From contig JALCCG010000268.1 of the NCBI GenBank assembly GCA_023212695.1, forward strand, positions 1-28,374: DNA of 28,374 bases, given 5' to 3'. The position numbers and the translations under genes are program-made. Shown here in pieces: positions 9,182 through 17,001 of the stretch; within the stretch, counting starts at the first letter, position 1, and every line of letters starts with the position of its first letter. The DNA comes from Sporisorium sorghi. Lineage: Eukaryota > Basidiomycota > Ustilaginomycetes > Ustilaginales > Ustilaginaceae. The notes under the pieces were generated by a model. The model made no database searches and was not told the DNA's origin. It worked only from the letters and a program-made list of their open reading frames with translations.

Positions 9182-11536
9182 ATGGATATAGTCGCCCTTA
9201 CAAACGTCCCACGCACGGACATTCCGAAGCGTGGTCGGGACCGTGGACCGGATGTTTACCCGTTCTTTGACCCTGCGTACACGGAAAAGGTCGCACGGCT
9301 GGTCGTTCCAGCTCGAGACCAGGTTCAGAATACCGCGCCAATCCCGTCTTTTCGCCAACGTATTCCCGCCCATACGCCTCGATCCCACGTCGCACTCGCC
9401 GACTGTTGGGCGACCACGACTGTAACTACATTCGAGCCCGTAGGCGAGCAGCGACTGAGATGGCCGTTTACCACCACGACGGTCATCGAACGGGATCCGG
9501 AAACGTATCCGACGGACCTCGGCTTACTCGATGCCGAGGACTTAGGCGAAGAGGTCGCCGCCGTGCTCGCTGACGTCGGCAATGGTCGAATCAGCCCTGT
9601 CGACGATCCTGTCCAACGCAACGTCGAAGCTGTTGACGTCGAGACATCTCTCACCGTGCCGGCCTTGTCGTCTCCAACAGAGCCTGCCTCGACGTCTTCA
9701 ACACGACTTGACGACCGTGTCCGTCCGCTAGTTATCGACTTGACCATGTCTTCGCCTCCGGCCTCCCGACATTTCGACCCTGTCTCGTCGTCGCCCTCAC
9801 TGCGTGCTGTCGATACCGTCTCGTCCTTGCCCTCGCCATCCTCGAGCTTCATCGTCGGGTCCCCGACGTCTTCTTTCGACGCTGCATCGTACTTTCCCTC
9901 GCCAACGTCTAGCGTCCAAGAGGTGGTCGTGAATCTTCCACGCTCATCATCGTCGACGGGTTCCATATACTCGCCCTCGTCGCATTTCGATATGTCGACG
10001 TCTCCGTCACCAGCCCCCAGCGTCCCCAGCGTCATCGTTATTTCAGACGATGAGGACGACGCCGCCAGACCCCGAGTTGATGCCGTCGAAGGACTTCCGC
10101 CAGCTGAGGCTGCGCCTGCTACTGCTCGGCCATCCGCGACAGCTCCACGTCCCGCCTCGTCGGTCAAGAAGCCGGAAATCGGAAACTATCGATCGAGGAA
10201 GTATCGTATCGTGGTCCCTCCTGCGCTTCGCAAGGTCATCCGAGACTGGCGTGCCTCTGCTCGGATCGTCAAGAACGAAGCGATCCGTCTCGTCAATACG
10301 GTCGACAGTCACGCACACGAGTACTTGAAGGAGTGTTCGATGTATAAACTACTCGTCACCAATAGCAGCGACTTCGTCCGGGAGCGACCGTTTCTCAAGC
10401 AGTGCCCGACTTATGTTCGTCGCCAAGTCGTCCAAGAGGCCATTTCCGCTCGCAAAGGGCTAATCACGCAGCACTTCAATACGCCCCGCTCCCAACGTGG
10501 GCCCATCCCGGACATCTCGCCCAGCACGGCGCGAACAGACAAGCGAAAAGGGTTCTCGGTGGCTCTGGACCCGCAATCCGGCTCCATCGACTTCGAGGTC
10601 GCCCAGCCACGGGCTCCTCGACGAACAGACAACGATACAGCAGCCACGCCTGGCCGCCACGAGCGTCGAATCACCTCAATGACGCTCAAAATCGCTCCAC
10701 ACCACGTCAGACGTCAAGGTGCGAAGCCAGACGTCAAGATATGTCTTCGAGGACAACGGCAGCGTCAGTTCCTGGTCGACTCGTGCAACGTCCGTGCTAT
10801 GGGCCGGGGCGACAAGTATCAGATGCCGCGCGAGTGGTTCGTTCAGTGCGATCGCTATGGACGTTGGTATCTCGTCTTCTGTTATCTGGTCGCCTCGGAG
10901 GCGGACCTGACCGCGAGCAGGGAGGCCCGCGAACACCGAGACGGAGAGACAACGCTCGAAGGTAAGTATCACGTCCGTCGCTGCTGTCGTCCATTTCTTG
11001 TGCGTCGTTGACTGCTGACGACCCTTCGCCCCCTTCCTTTCTCGTCAGGTCCTCTCCGAGTCAAGTCGTGCGACCCAGGCGTCCGGACTCCATATTCGAT
11101 CTACAGCTCCGAGGGTCAGACGATCGACATCGGCGACGACACGAACAAGGACCGCCTCTCCCATCTGCGTCTGGAGATAGACGCGTTCCAGTCTCAGCGG
11201 CACAAGACTCGGCCAATGAACCGCCGTCCGTCACGAAACATCAGCCGAAAGAAACGAAGCAAGCGTAGGCGACACGTATTCAACTCGAAGGAGCGTCAGG
11301 AACTTCTCGGTAAGCAGCTCCGTGTGTCCGAAAAGATCCGCAATCTCGTGGACGACCTTCACTATCGGACGGCCAACTTTCACGCGGTCTCGTCCGACGT
11401 CATCGTCATGCCACGCATGGAGGTCCACCGCATGATCAGTCGCAAAGGCAGCCTCGCAGCATCGACCAAGCGCGAGCTGAAGGGCTGGTCGCACGCCGAA
11501 TCCCGGCTGCGGTTATGTTGCGGACCGCGATCATAA
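9182..11536 (+). CDS. Fanzor (TnpB-like, RNA-guided nuclease family) protein with decayed C-terminus
   Basis: Two exons, 9182-10961 and 11049-11536, joined over an 87-bp intron (donor GTAAGT, branch-like CTGAC, acceptor CAG) give 755 residues. Fanzors are eukaryotic homologues of TnpB, RNA-guided DNA endonucleases carried by transposons. Residues 1 to about 330 are a Ser/Pro/Thr-rich extension with VIDLT (184-188) and VIVISDDEDD (284-293). Residues from about 335 hold the TnpB-like core, starting around KPEIGNYRSRKYRIVVPP. RuvC-I is SCDPGVRTPYSIYS with D602. A basic RKKRSKRRR stretch is at 660-668, followed by the helical KIRNLVDDLHYRTANFHA region. The RuvC-II strand reads VIVMPRMEV, with Pro715 where TnpB has Glu and E718 three residues later. 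The core ends at TKRELKGWSH. After this the zinc-finger part is deleted and the frame ends at a stop at 11534-11536. The start is the first ATG in the frame. Probably a non-cutting or dead copy. Confidence 0.85.
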
Positions 11537-11573
11537 CGGCGCGTTCAATATGATCGTCAAGGCCATCCGATAG
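11499..11573 (+). pseudogene. Out-of-frame Fanzor RuvC-III remnant
   Basis: Read in the +1 frame relative to Fanzor exon 2, this stretch encodes the end of the zinc finger and the RuvC-III motif: NPGCGYVADRDHNGAFN and then MIVKAIR and a stop at 11571-11573. DRDxNGAxN is the third catalytic motif of TnpB/Fanzor nucleases. It overlaps the last in-frame codons, so the original gene has lost the segment between the WSH helix and this Cys. That segment would carry the first zinc-finger Cys pair. Confidence 0.85.
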
Positions 11574-11952
11574 GCGGTCTTCCTCGTCACTCGTCGTCCC
11601 TGGTCTCGTCGTCCTTAGTTTCGTCCCATCTATCACGCCTGATGTAGCCAGGCCTGGAGAGGCGGTGTCACTTGGCGCTTCGGCGCTCGAGCGGCATCGT
11701 CCAGTGCCATGGCATCTTTTTGCCGAGCACTGCCGCCACGGATCGTTCTTGTCTCTCCGAGGCATTGTTTCGGATCCTAGGGCTCATAAACGCTCAGAGG
11801 GGCGCTGTGACCCTGATTTCGGTTTGGCGCCCGCTAGTCACTTTGTGATCTAGTTTCTTTGTCCCTTGTCTCGTTCACTTTGTTGTCGGTCACACACTTC
11901 ACACAAGGTTTCGCAATCAATCGTCTTCGCATTCCATCTTTGACGTTTGAAG
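11574..11952 (+). ncRNA. Candidate structured 3' flank of Fanzor (possible omega RNA region)
   Basis: In TnpB and Fanzor loci the guide RNA is usually made from the sequence overlapping and following the 3' end of the gene. This 379-bp gap to the alcohol dehydrogenase contains several foldable elements: the palindrome CCAGGCCTGG at 11648-11657, a hairpin with a C(UUCG)G tetraloop at 11671-11691, and the palindrome TGCCATGGCA at 11705-11714 followed by TTTTT at 11717-11721. GGCGGTG (11661-11667) can pair with CAC-CCGCC (11728-11737, 2-nt bulge) and enclose the tetraloop hairpin. A further hairpin, CTAGTCAC/GTGATCTAG, is at 11834-11853. The guide role is inference; it may simply be 3' UTR. Confidence 0.3.
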
Positions 11953-13020
11953 TTAGTGAGCGTGATTCATCTTGAAAACGGTCTTGAGCACCTTGCGTTC
12001 GTTGAAGAGTTTGTAGTACTCGGGAGCGTCCTCGATGGGTCGAGTGTGTTGTATGAAGCTACCGAACAGATCGTGGTGCTTCGAGAGGAGCTTGACGGCG
12101 GGCTCGAACACAGAGCGGACTGGGCAACGGCCGAACTGGAAGCGGAGGTTCTTGTTGTACAGATCGGGGCCTTGCAGAGTGACCGTGTGTGTGTGAATGC
12201 CGCAAGAAGAAATCACGCCAAAGTTTCGCACGATCTGAACAGCCAGGTCGAGAGCCGGTCCGGCACCAACGACTTCTAGGGCGACATCAGCGCCTCGTCC
12301 CTCGGTGGCTTCCCTGACGGTTTTGACGGGGTCGTCGTCCGTGAGGTGGAGAGGAATGGCACCGTGTTTCTTTGCTTCCGCAAGACGTTCAGGGACCGAG
12401 TCGACTGCATAAACCGTCTTGAAAAACGAACATGCTGCAGTGATGGCACAAAGACCGACTGGTCCACATCCAATCACGACAGCAACGGTGTCCTTTCGCT
12501 CGGCGTCGTTGAGCATTGTGTAGGCGTTGTTGGCGACAAAGTAGCCAGTGGGGAAGATGTCGGCCGTGAGCAGCATGATTTCGTCAGGTACGTTGGCGGG
12601 GATGGGGTAGAGGGTCGTGTCGGCGAGCGGCACGAGCACGTACTCTGCCTGAGCGCCGTCGAGAGGCACCGACCCAAACACACGAGACTGGGTGCAGCGA
12701 CCAGTCTGGTTGCGGTTGCAGAAGAAGCAGTCTCCACACGAGATCGTAAAGGGAGAGACAACCTTGTCGCCCTTCTTCCAGTTCTTGATGCCTTCACCGA
12801 GCTCGTGGACCTCGCCAACAAATTCATGGCCGAGGACAAAGTCGTACTTGGGAACGGGCTGGTGACCGCGGTAGATATGCAGGTCGGAACCACAGAGAGC
12901 GGCGAGGCTGACCTTGACGACGACTTCGCCCTTGCCCGGCTTGGGAATGGGTCGTTCAAGCACAGCGACCTGCTCGGGGCCTTGGATGACGACGGCTTTC
13001 ATCATAGTCGGAGCAGACAT
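11953..13020 (-). CDS. Zinc-dependent alcohol dehydrogenase (MDR family)
   Basis: 355-residue intronless medium-chain dehydrogenase/reductase. It has the GroES-like catalytic domain with likely catalytic zinc ligands C43 (in LCGSDLH), H65 and E66 (in GHEFVGEV). The structural zinc lobe has the CX2CX2CX7C pattern at C95, C98, C101 and C109. The NAD(P)-binding Rossmann fold begins at VVIGCGPVGL (residues 181-190). D154 in TADIFPTGY is where several formaldehyde- or threonine-dehydrogenase-like members have a further zinc ligand. A cytosolic NAD(P)-dependent oxidoreductase on alcohols or aldehydes is expected; the substrate cannot be told from sequence. No targeting peptide is evident. Its 3' end faces the Fanzor 3' flank. 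Confidence 0.92.
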   Translation of the reverse strand: MSAPTMMKAVVIQGPEQVAVLERPIPKPGKGEVVVKVSLAALCGSDLHIYRGHQPVPKYDFVLGHEFVGEVHELGEGIKNWKKGDKVVSPFTISCGDCFFCNRNQTGRCTQSRVFGSVPLDGAQAEYVLVPLADTTLYPIPANVPDEIMLLTADIFPTGYFVANNAYTMLNDAERKDTVAVVIGCGPVGLCAITAACSFFKTVYAVDSVPERLAEAKKHGAIPLHLTDDDPVKTVREATEGRGADVALEVVGAGPALDLAVQIVRNFGVISSCGIHTHTVTLQGPDLYNKNLRFQFGRCPVRSVFEPAVKLLSKHHDLFGSFIQHTRPIEDAPEYYKLFNERKVLKTVFKMNHAH

Positions 13021-13494
13021 GTCGAAGGTTGCTGCGGAGTGAAGAGTTGCGAGCGAAGATCGATAGAAACCGGTGTGCGAGGGTTGGTGGGAGCAGGGAA
13101 GGATGTCGCGTGTCCTCTTTGGATCTCAGCATCCCCGCGCAAAATGAACTTCCCCGCTCAATTGCTCGGCACTCTAACCGGACGTCTCGGTCAAAAACCG
13201 ATCCGCCGTCTTTTTGAACAGCGAGCAAGGGTCAGCACACTCTATTTGCTTTGCGTCCCTGATTTTCTTCGCTCAGCAGAGCACAGATGACTCACGAGTG
13301 AACAACGAGGAGGGCCATGGCGCTCGGGCCCTTCCGAATCTCTAATTATTTGTTTGTTACCCGCGGTGGCGCTCGGAAAATCCAAGCCTGCCACGCGACC
13401 GAATTTTGTCCGGATCTCTTTTTGTCCCACCATCTCCAAGATATAATCGACAGCATTCTTATACAACCTAAGCTCTTTGCATAGTAATGACATC
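13021..13494. other. Upstream region of alcohol dehydrogenase and tRNA
   Basis: Contains the ADH promoter (minus strand) and the 5' flank of the tRNA gene, with AT-rich ATATAATC at 13441-13448. No ORF or repeat of note. Confidence 0.5.
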
Positions 13495-13600
13495 GCCCTG
13501 GTAGCTAAGTGGTTTGAAGGCAGCCACCTTGTATATAGGCACTTTTCCAGTGTCCGCGCTCAAAAGTGGAAGATCACTCGTTCGAATCGGGTTCAGGGCA
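13495..13600 (+). tRNA. tRNA-Thr(UGU) with a 31-bp intron
   Basis: Cloverleaf read by eye. The acceptor stem is GCCCTGG/TCAGGGC with discriminator A at 13600. The D arm is GCT/GGC with AAGTGGTTTGAA as loop (A box). The anticodon stem is CCAC/GTGG. The variable loop is AGATC, and the T arm is ACTCG-TTCGAAT-CGGGT (B box). The anticodon loop reads CTTGTA then intron 13534-13564, resuming at A13565, which gives anticodon TGT. A T5 tract at 13602-13606 serves as the Pol III terminator. The outermost anticodon-stem pair (27-43) would be G-A. Tyr(GUA) was considered, but eukaryotic tRNA-Tyr starts with C1-G72, whereas this begins G1-C72, C2-G71 as threonine tRNAs do. Confidence 0.75.
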
Positions 13601-13601
13601 A

Positions 13602-13606
13602 TTTTT
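13602..13606 (+). terminator. Pol III terminator (T5)
   Basis: Five T one base after the tRNA discriminator base, as expected for RNA polymerase III termination. A second run of six T follows about 15 bp downstream. Confidence 0.7.
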
Positions 13607-13674
13607 GCACCGTTTTCGCCCTTTTTTGATGTTCTAGACGTCTTTTACGGTCCAGAAAGTGTTATTTTCAGCAA

Positions 13675-13716
13675 AAACCCTGTGGACGGGGAAAAGGATC
13701 CCCCGTCTCTGGGTTT
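13675..13716. repeat. Inverted repeat 1 downstream of tRNA
   Basis: AAACCC at 13675-13680 pairs with GGGTTT at 13711-13716. Inside it GACGGGG (13685-13691) pairs with CCCCGTC (13701-13707), leaving a 9-nt loop. The stem would be stable in either strand. Confidence 0.8.
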
Positions 13717-13756
13717 GTCAATTTGGCAGGGCTTACGTAATTAAAAATTTCAAAAT

Positions 13757-13804
13757 GTCCCCTTCCCCAATTTCCCCGGCAGGGAGGGAAATTGGGACGG
13801 GGAC
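13757..13804. repeat. Inverted repeat 2 downstream of tRNA
   Basis: GTCCCC (13757-13762) pairs with GGGGAC (13799-13804). CCCAATTTCCC (13766-13776) pairs perfectly with GGGAAATTGGG (13786-13796), leaving a 9-nt loop. A-rich sequence precedes it and TTTTT follows. It lies between the tRNA and the 3' end of the RING gene; an A/T-rich AAAATAAAATAAAA stretch lies further on. Confidence 0.85.
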
Positions 13805-13948
13805 TTTTTGATCCTATAAGAAAAAATAAAATAAAATTCAAAGACACGGTCGATTCGCCTCAAACGCATTTCAGGCCCACGATCTTCATCACGCATACAT
13901 TTTTCATGCGACCTAGATGACATTCGCCTTGGTGCAACGCTGAGGAAT

Positions 13949-16438
13949 CTATGGAATGTACAAACGGCTGAAGGCCTGGACCGGAGTCCTGCAGGTGGGG
14001 CAGAGATGGGTTGGGTCGTCTGACTGCCTGTTCGCGATGGAAGAACGACGAGCGGGAGGTCTGGAGGCGAGATGTTCACGACAGTCCATGCAGAGACACA
14101 GACAGCGACAGGGCCAGCAGATAACGTTTCGCTCCTCGGTGCAGCAGACGACGCAGAGTCGACGGGCGTCATCGGCTGCACCGCGTTGGCTGGTTGCTGC
14201 TGATGGTCGACGCTGGACCAGGGACTGTGCGAGATGGATGTCGGATTGAGCCAAGTTCGACTCGACGGTTGAGCTCGAGGGGAAGTGAAGGAGAGCGTTG
14301 TAGGCGGATCGTGTGAGGGGCGCTTGTCCACGCGGGCGGGTGAGATGGGCGAGCAAGAGTCGGTTGAATGCTTCCGTGCCCGAATGCAGCGTCAGTTGCG
14401 AGCTTGAGGTAGAATCCTCTGCAGCAAAGGATCCGAGCTCCTCGAGCAGACCAGACACCTCGTCGGCCTCCATCTGCAGCTCTTCTGCCTCGCTTTCCTC
14501 TGTGTCGACGCCGTCCGAGTCGTAGACAGCCTCTCGCTCTGCAGCCATGACATCGTAGTTGCCGTCCTGCTCGTCGCTGTCCTCTTGGTACTCGTCGTCC
14601 GCTACTCTCCTACTGCTACCTGCGCCGTCAAAGCGTTGCGACTCTGTGAAGGCTTGCCCGCGCGCCTTGCTGCTGATCAACTCTGTAGTTTCCTCTTGAT
14701 TTCCATGCAACTCTGAGGATCTCGACGAGACTGCTCGAGACGACGGCGAGGGCGCGAGGGTCCGTTGCTGCTGTTGCAAATGCAGTTGTCGAAGGCGTCT
14801 TTCTGCATCCGCGGCTGCTTGACGCTGCCTTCTGCGAGCCTCGCCGTTGCGGCCATGCCAGACGAGCCGCACGAGACGAAGCCCTCGATAGACGCACTGT
14901 GGAACGCTCGGATCCGCCACGCCCACGGCACGCAGCATCGTGCGGAACCCCATGACTGCCAAAGTGCGAGCTACGAGCAGCGTAGCAGTGACAAAGTGCA
15001 ACAGCGCACGGATGCGAGCAAGTCCTGCATGTCCAAAGGTGGAAGAGGCGCCGCTGTGGAGTGTCGGTTCGATGCGGACCTCTTTGACTTGGCGCGAGAA
15101 GCCGCCGAGGTCGACGCTGTCGCGGTAGGAAGCGGTGTCGGATCGATGGTGCGCGGTAGAGGTGCGGGACACGAGCGGATCGACAAGCTCGATGCGGCCA
15201 CTTGGGCTGAGCTCGATGTAGGGTGCATCCCATGCGACCAAGGGCTCCATTTCACGCTCCAGGCCAGTCAAGCGCGTCGACTCCATGCAGGCGGTACCCA
15301 GTTTGAAGAGCGCGAGCGACCAGTCTTCGTCGAGCGACGGGAGGTTTGAGCGTGAGAAGAGGAGACGATGCGGCTGTATTGATCCTTCGAGGAGCAGCAT
15401 GGTGAGGGCATGCAACGATACGGTCAACAGCACCACCAGCACGAGTGCGATCTCTGGCGTTCGGGTGAGCGCTTCGAGGAAGGGATAGCGACCCGTGTTG
15501 GCCGCCAGAGCGTAGTGCAAGAGCGCTGTGACGCCAAACACGCTCGAGATGACCAGCCTCCGCGCAATGACTGGACGACGACATCGCGACAACGCAATGG
15601 TCGTGATCTGCAGCACCTGAAGCAAGACGCACAGGTAGACGTGTTCGTTGGCAGGGGCGTCAGGCGAAAACGAGTGAAAGTGAAGCAGAAAGGCGAAGCC
15701 GACCAAGTTGAAAGCAGGGGGCTCCTCGCGATCCGCATCGAGATTGCGTACGACGGTCTCGCTGATGACGGCGACGCACGTCGAAGTGAAAGCGGCCCAG
15801 AGTGCGGAAGCGTCTCGTGCGCGAAGGAGTGCATCCCTGCTGCTCGAGCCAAACCTGTCGAGAGCCCAACCTGACATGGGCGTGTCGGCCAGCCAGGCAC
15901 TTCTCCAAGATTTGGTCGTACATGCTCGCAGAAGAGCGTTGACGAGGTTGGATTCGGGCAAAAAGGCGTCGGCGACCACGGTGGTGAGGATGAGCACCGA
16001 TCGAGCCAGCAGCACCAAGCTGGGTAGGCGGAGTGCGACTCGCTGGAGCTGTGAGAGTCGCGCTGTTGCTCCACTGCGCGGCCTGCAAATGTGCTGTACG
16101 CGGTTGTTGATGATGACGACAATGATCAAAGCGATGGCGTATCGACTGGTGACAAAGCTCCATGGACTGTCGGAGAAGCTGTCCCACACGTCGAGCTGAT
16201 CCGAGGGGTCGTCGGTATGGAAGGAGGAAGTGGTCGAGGCGACGTTGCACGTACCTCGACCGTACGATGATGATGACTTTGCCGCATCGCTGCCGCTCCA
16301 AACCGATCCAGCAGTCGTGCTTGCGTCGTCAAGGAAGAGCTCGTCGAGAGGCGGAAAGAGGAAATCGTAGGCGATTCGCAGTGGCGACGTGAACCACTCC
16401 TTGCCGGAATGCAAGGCTTGCGAGGATTGGAGCGGCAT
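13949..16438 (-). CDS. Multi-pass membrane RING-type E3 ubiquitin ligase, Asi1/Asi3-like
   Basis: 829 residues from the only ATG in the frame (16438, strong CCCACCATG context). About seven hydrophobic segments occupy the first half: around YAIALIIVVII, LVLLARSVLILTTVV, WAAFTSTCVAVI, LVGFAFLLHF, YLCVLLQVLQITTIAL, LVISSVFGVTALLHYAL and IALVLVVLLTVSLHALTML. A further weak segment lies near LHFVTATLLVARTLAVM. An acidic low-complexity linker follows, then a C-terminal C3HC4-type RING with C762, C765, WPCRC at 775-779, C783, C786, C813 and C816, ending RLYIP. The WPCRC core and the very C-terminal RING with a terminal YIP resemble the yeast inner-nuclear-membrane Asi1/Asi3 ligases, which degrade mislocalised membrane proteins. 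The Asi assignment is from RING pattern and topology only. The frame stays open upstream without an ATG, so a 5' exon is possible. Confidence 0.75.
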   Translation of the reverse strand: MPLQSSQALHSGKEWFTSPLRIAYDFLFPPLDELFLDDASTTAGSVWSGSDAAKSSSSYGRGTCNVASTTSSFHTDDPSDQLDVWDSFSDSPWSFVTSRYAIALIIVVIINNRVQHICRPRSGATARLSQLQRVALRLPSLVLLARSVLILTTVVADAFLPESNLVNALLRACTTKSWRSAWLADTPMSGWALDRFGSSSRDALLRARDASALWAAFTSTCVAVISETVVRNLDADREEPPAFNLVGFAFLLHFHSFSPDAPANEHVYLCVLLQVLQITTIALSRCRRPVIARRLVISSVFGVTALLHYALAANTGRYPFLEALTRTPEIALVLVVLLTVSLHALTMLLLEGSIQPHRLLFSRSNLPSLDEDWSLALFKLGTACMESTRLTGLEREMEPLVAWDAPYIELSPSGRIELVDPLVSRTSTAHHRSDTASYRDSVDLGGFSRQVKEVRIEPTLHSGASSTFGHAGLARIRALLHFVTATLLVARTLAVMGFRTMLRAVGVADPSVPQCVYRGLRLVRLVWHGRNGEARRRQRQAAADAERRLRQLHLQQQQRTLAPSPSSRAVSSRSSELHGNQEETTELISSKARGQAFTESQRFDGAGSSRRVADDEYQEDSDEQDGNYDVMAAEREAVYDSDGVDTEESEAEELQMEADEVSGLLEELGSFAAEDSTSSSQLTLHSGTEAFNRLLLAHLTRPRGQAPLTRSAYNALLHFPSSSTVESNLAQSDIHLAQSLVQRRPSAATSQRGAADDARRLCVVCCTEERNVICWPCRCLCLCMDCREHLASRPPARRSSIANRQSDDPTHLCPTCRTPVQAFSRLYIP

Positions 16439-17001
16439 GGTGGGCAGCGCACCGCCCTGGTGTGTCGGTGTTGGTGGCTGAGCTTTGCCGTTGCTCGGGT
16501 CCAACAAAGTCGCTGCTCCAACACTGCAAAGCGTAAGTGAATGATGCGGAACAGCCGATACGGAGCGAAGCTCGATGTGCGGGTATACCGAAACGCTCGG
16601 GCGATCCGACTCCCGAGCTGACCGACGTGGAGGGCTGCCGAGCGAAATTGTGTCGAAAATCGCACGCACGTCCGCTGTCTCGGAACAGCCGCATCTCTGA
16701 GCTCCAACTGGAGGAAAGTAGGATGCGTGCAAACAATGCGCAGGCGTCACTCGGTATAGCTCAGCCTCAGAGACAGCACGGACACCTCTCACAATGACAC
16801 CACAGCCTGTGCAATCCAGCAATGAATCGAGATTGGGTATTTCAGAAAGATGGCAGAACGCTTTTTGAGTGGAAACAATGAGAACGCAATGTGAGCGGGA
16901 TCGTGCAGAGTGGGGGGTATAAAGAGAGAGTAGCGGTGCCTGAGCACCCGAGAGAATAGTCCATGACAGGAACGGGACCTGATAAACAAAGTGAAGCTAG
17001 A
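16439..17001. other. Intergenic: RING gene promoter and protease 3' flank
   Basis: 563 bp. A TATAAAG lies on the plus strand near 16919, but no plus-strand gene follows. Nothing else is supported. Confidence 0.5.

Noticed and set aside
8470..11780. Terminal inverted repeats or a target-site duplication around the Fanzor locus
   Set aside because: Only an 8-bp shared CGGATCCT (near 8506 and 11769) was found, in direct orientation, which is too short to separate from chance.
13495..13850. A tRNA-derived SINE (tRNA head, downstream body, A-rich end)
   Set aside because: The tRNA keeps a foldable cloverleaf with an intron and an immediate T5 terminator, as in a functional gene, and I cannot show other copies.
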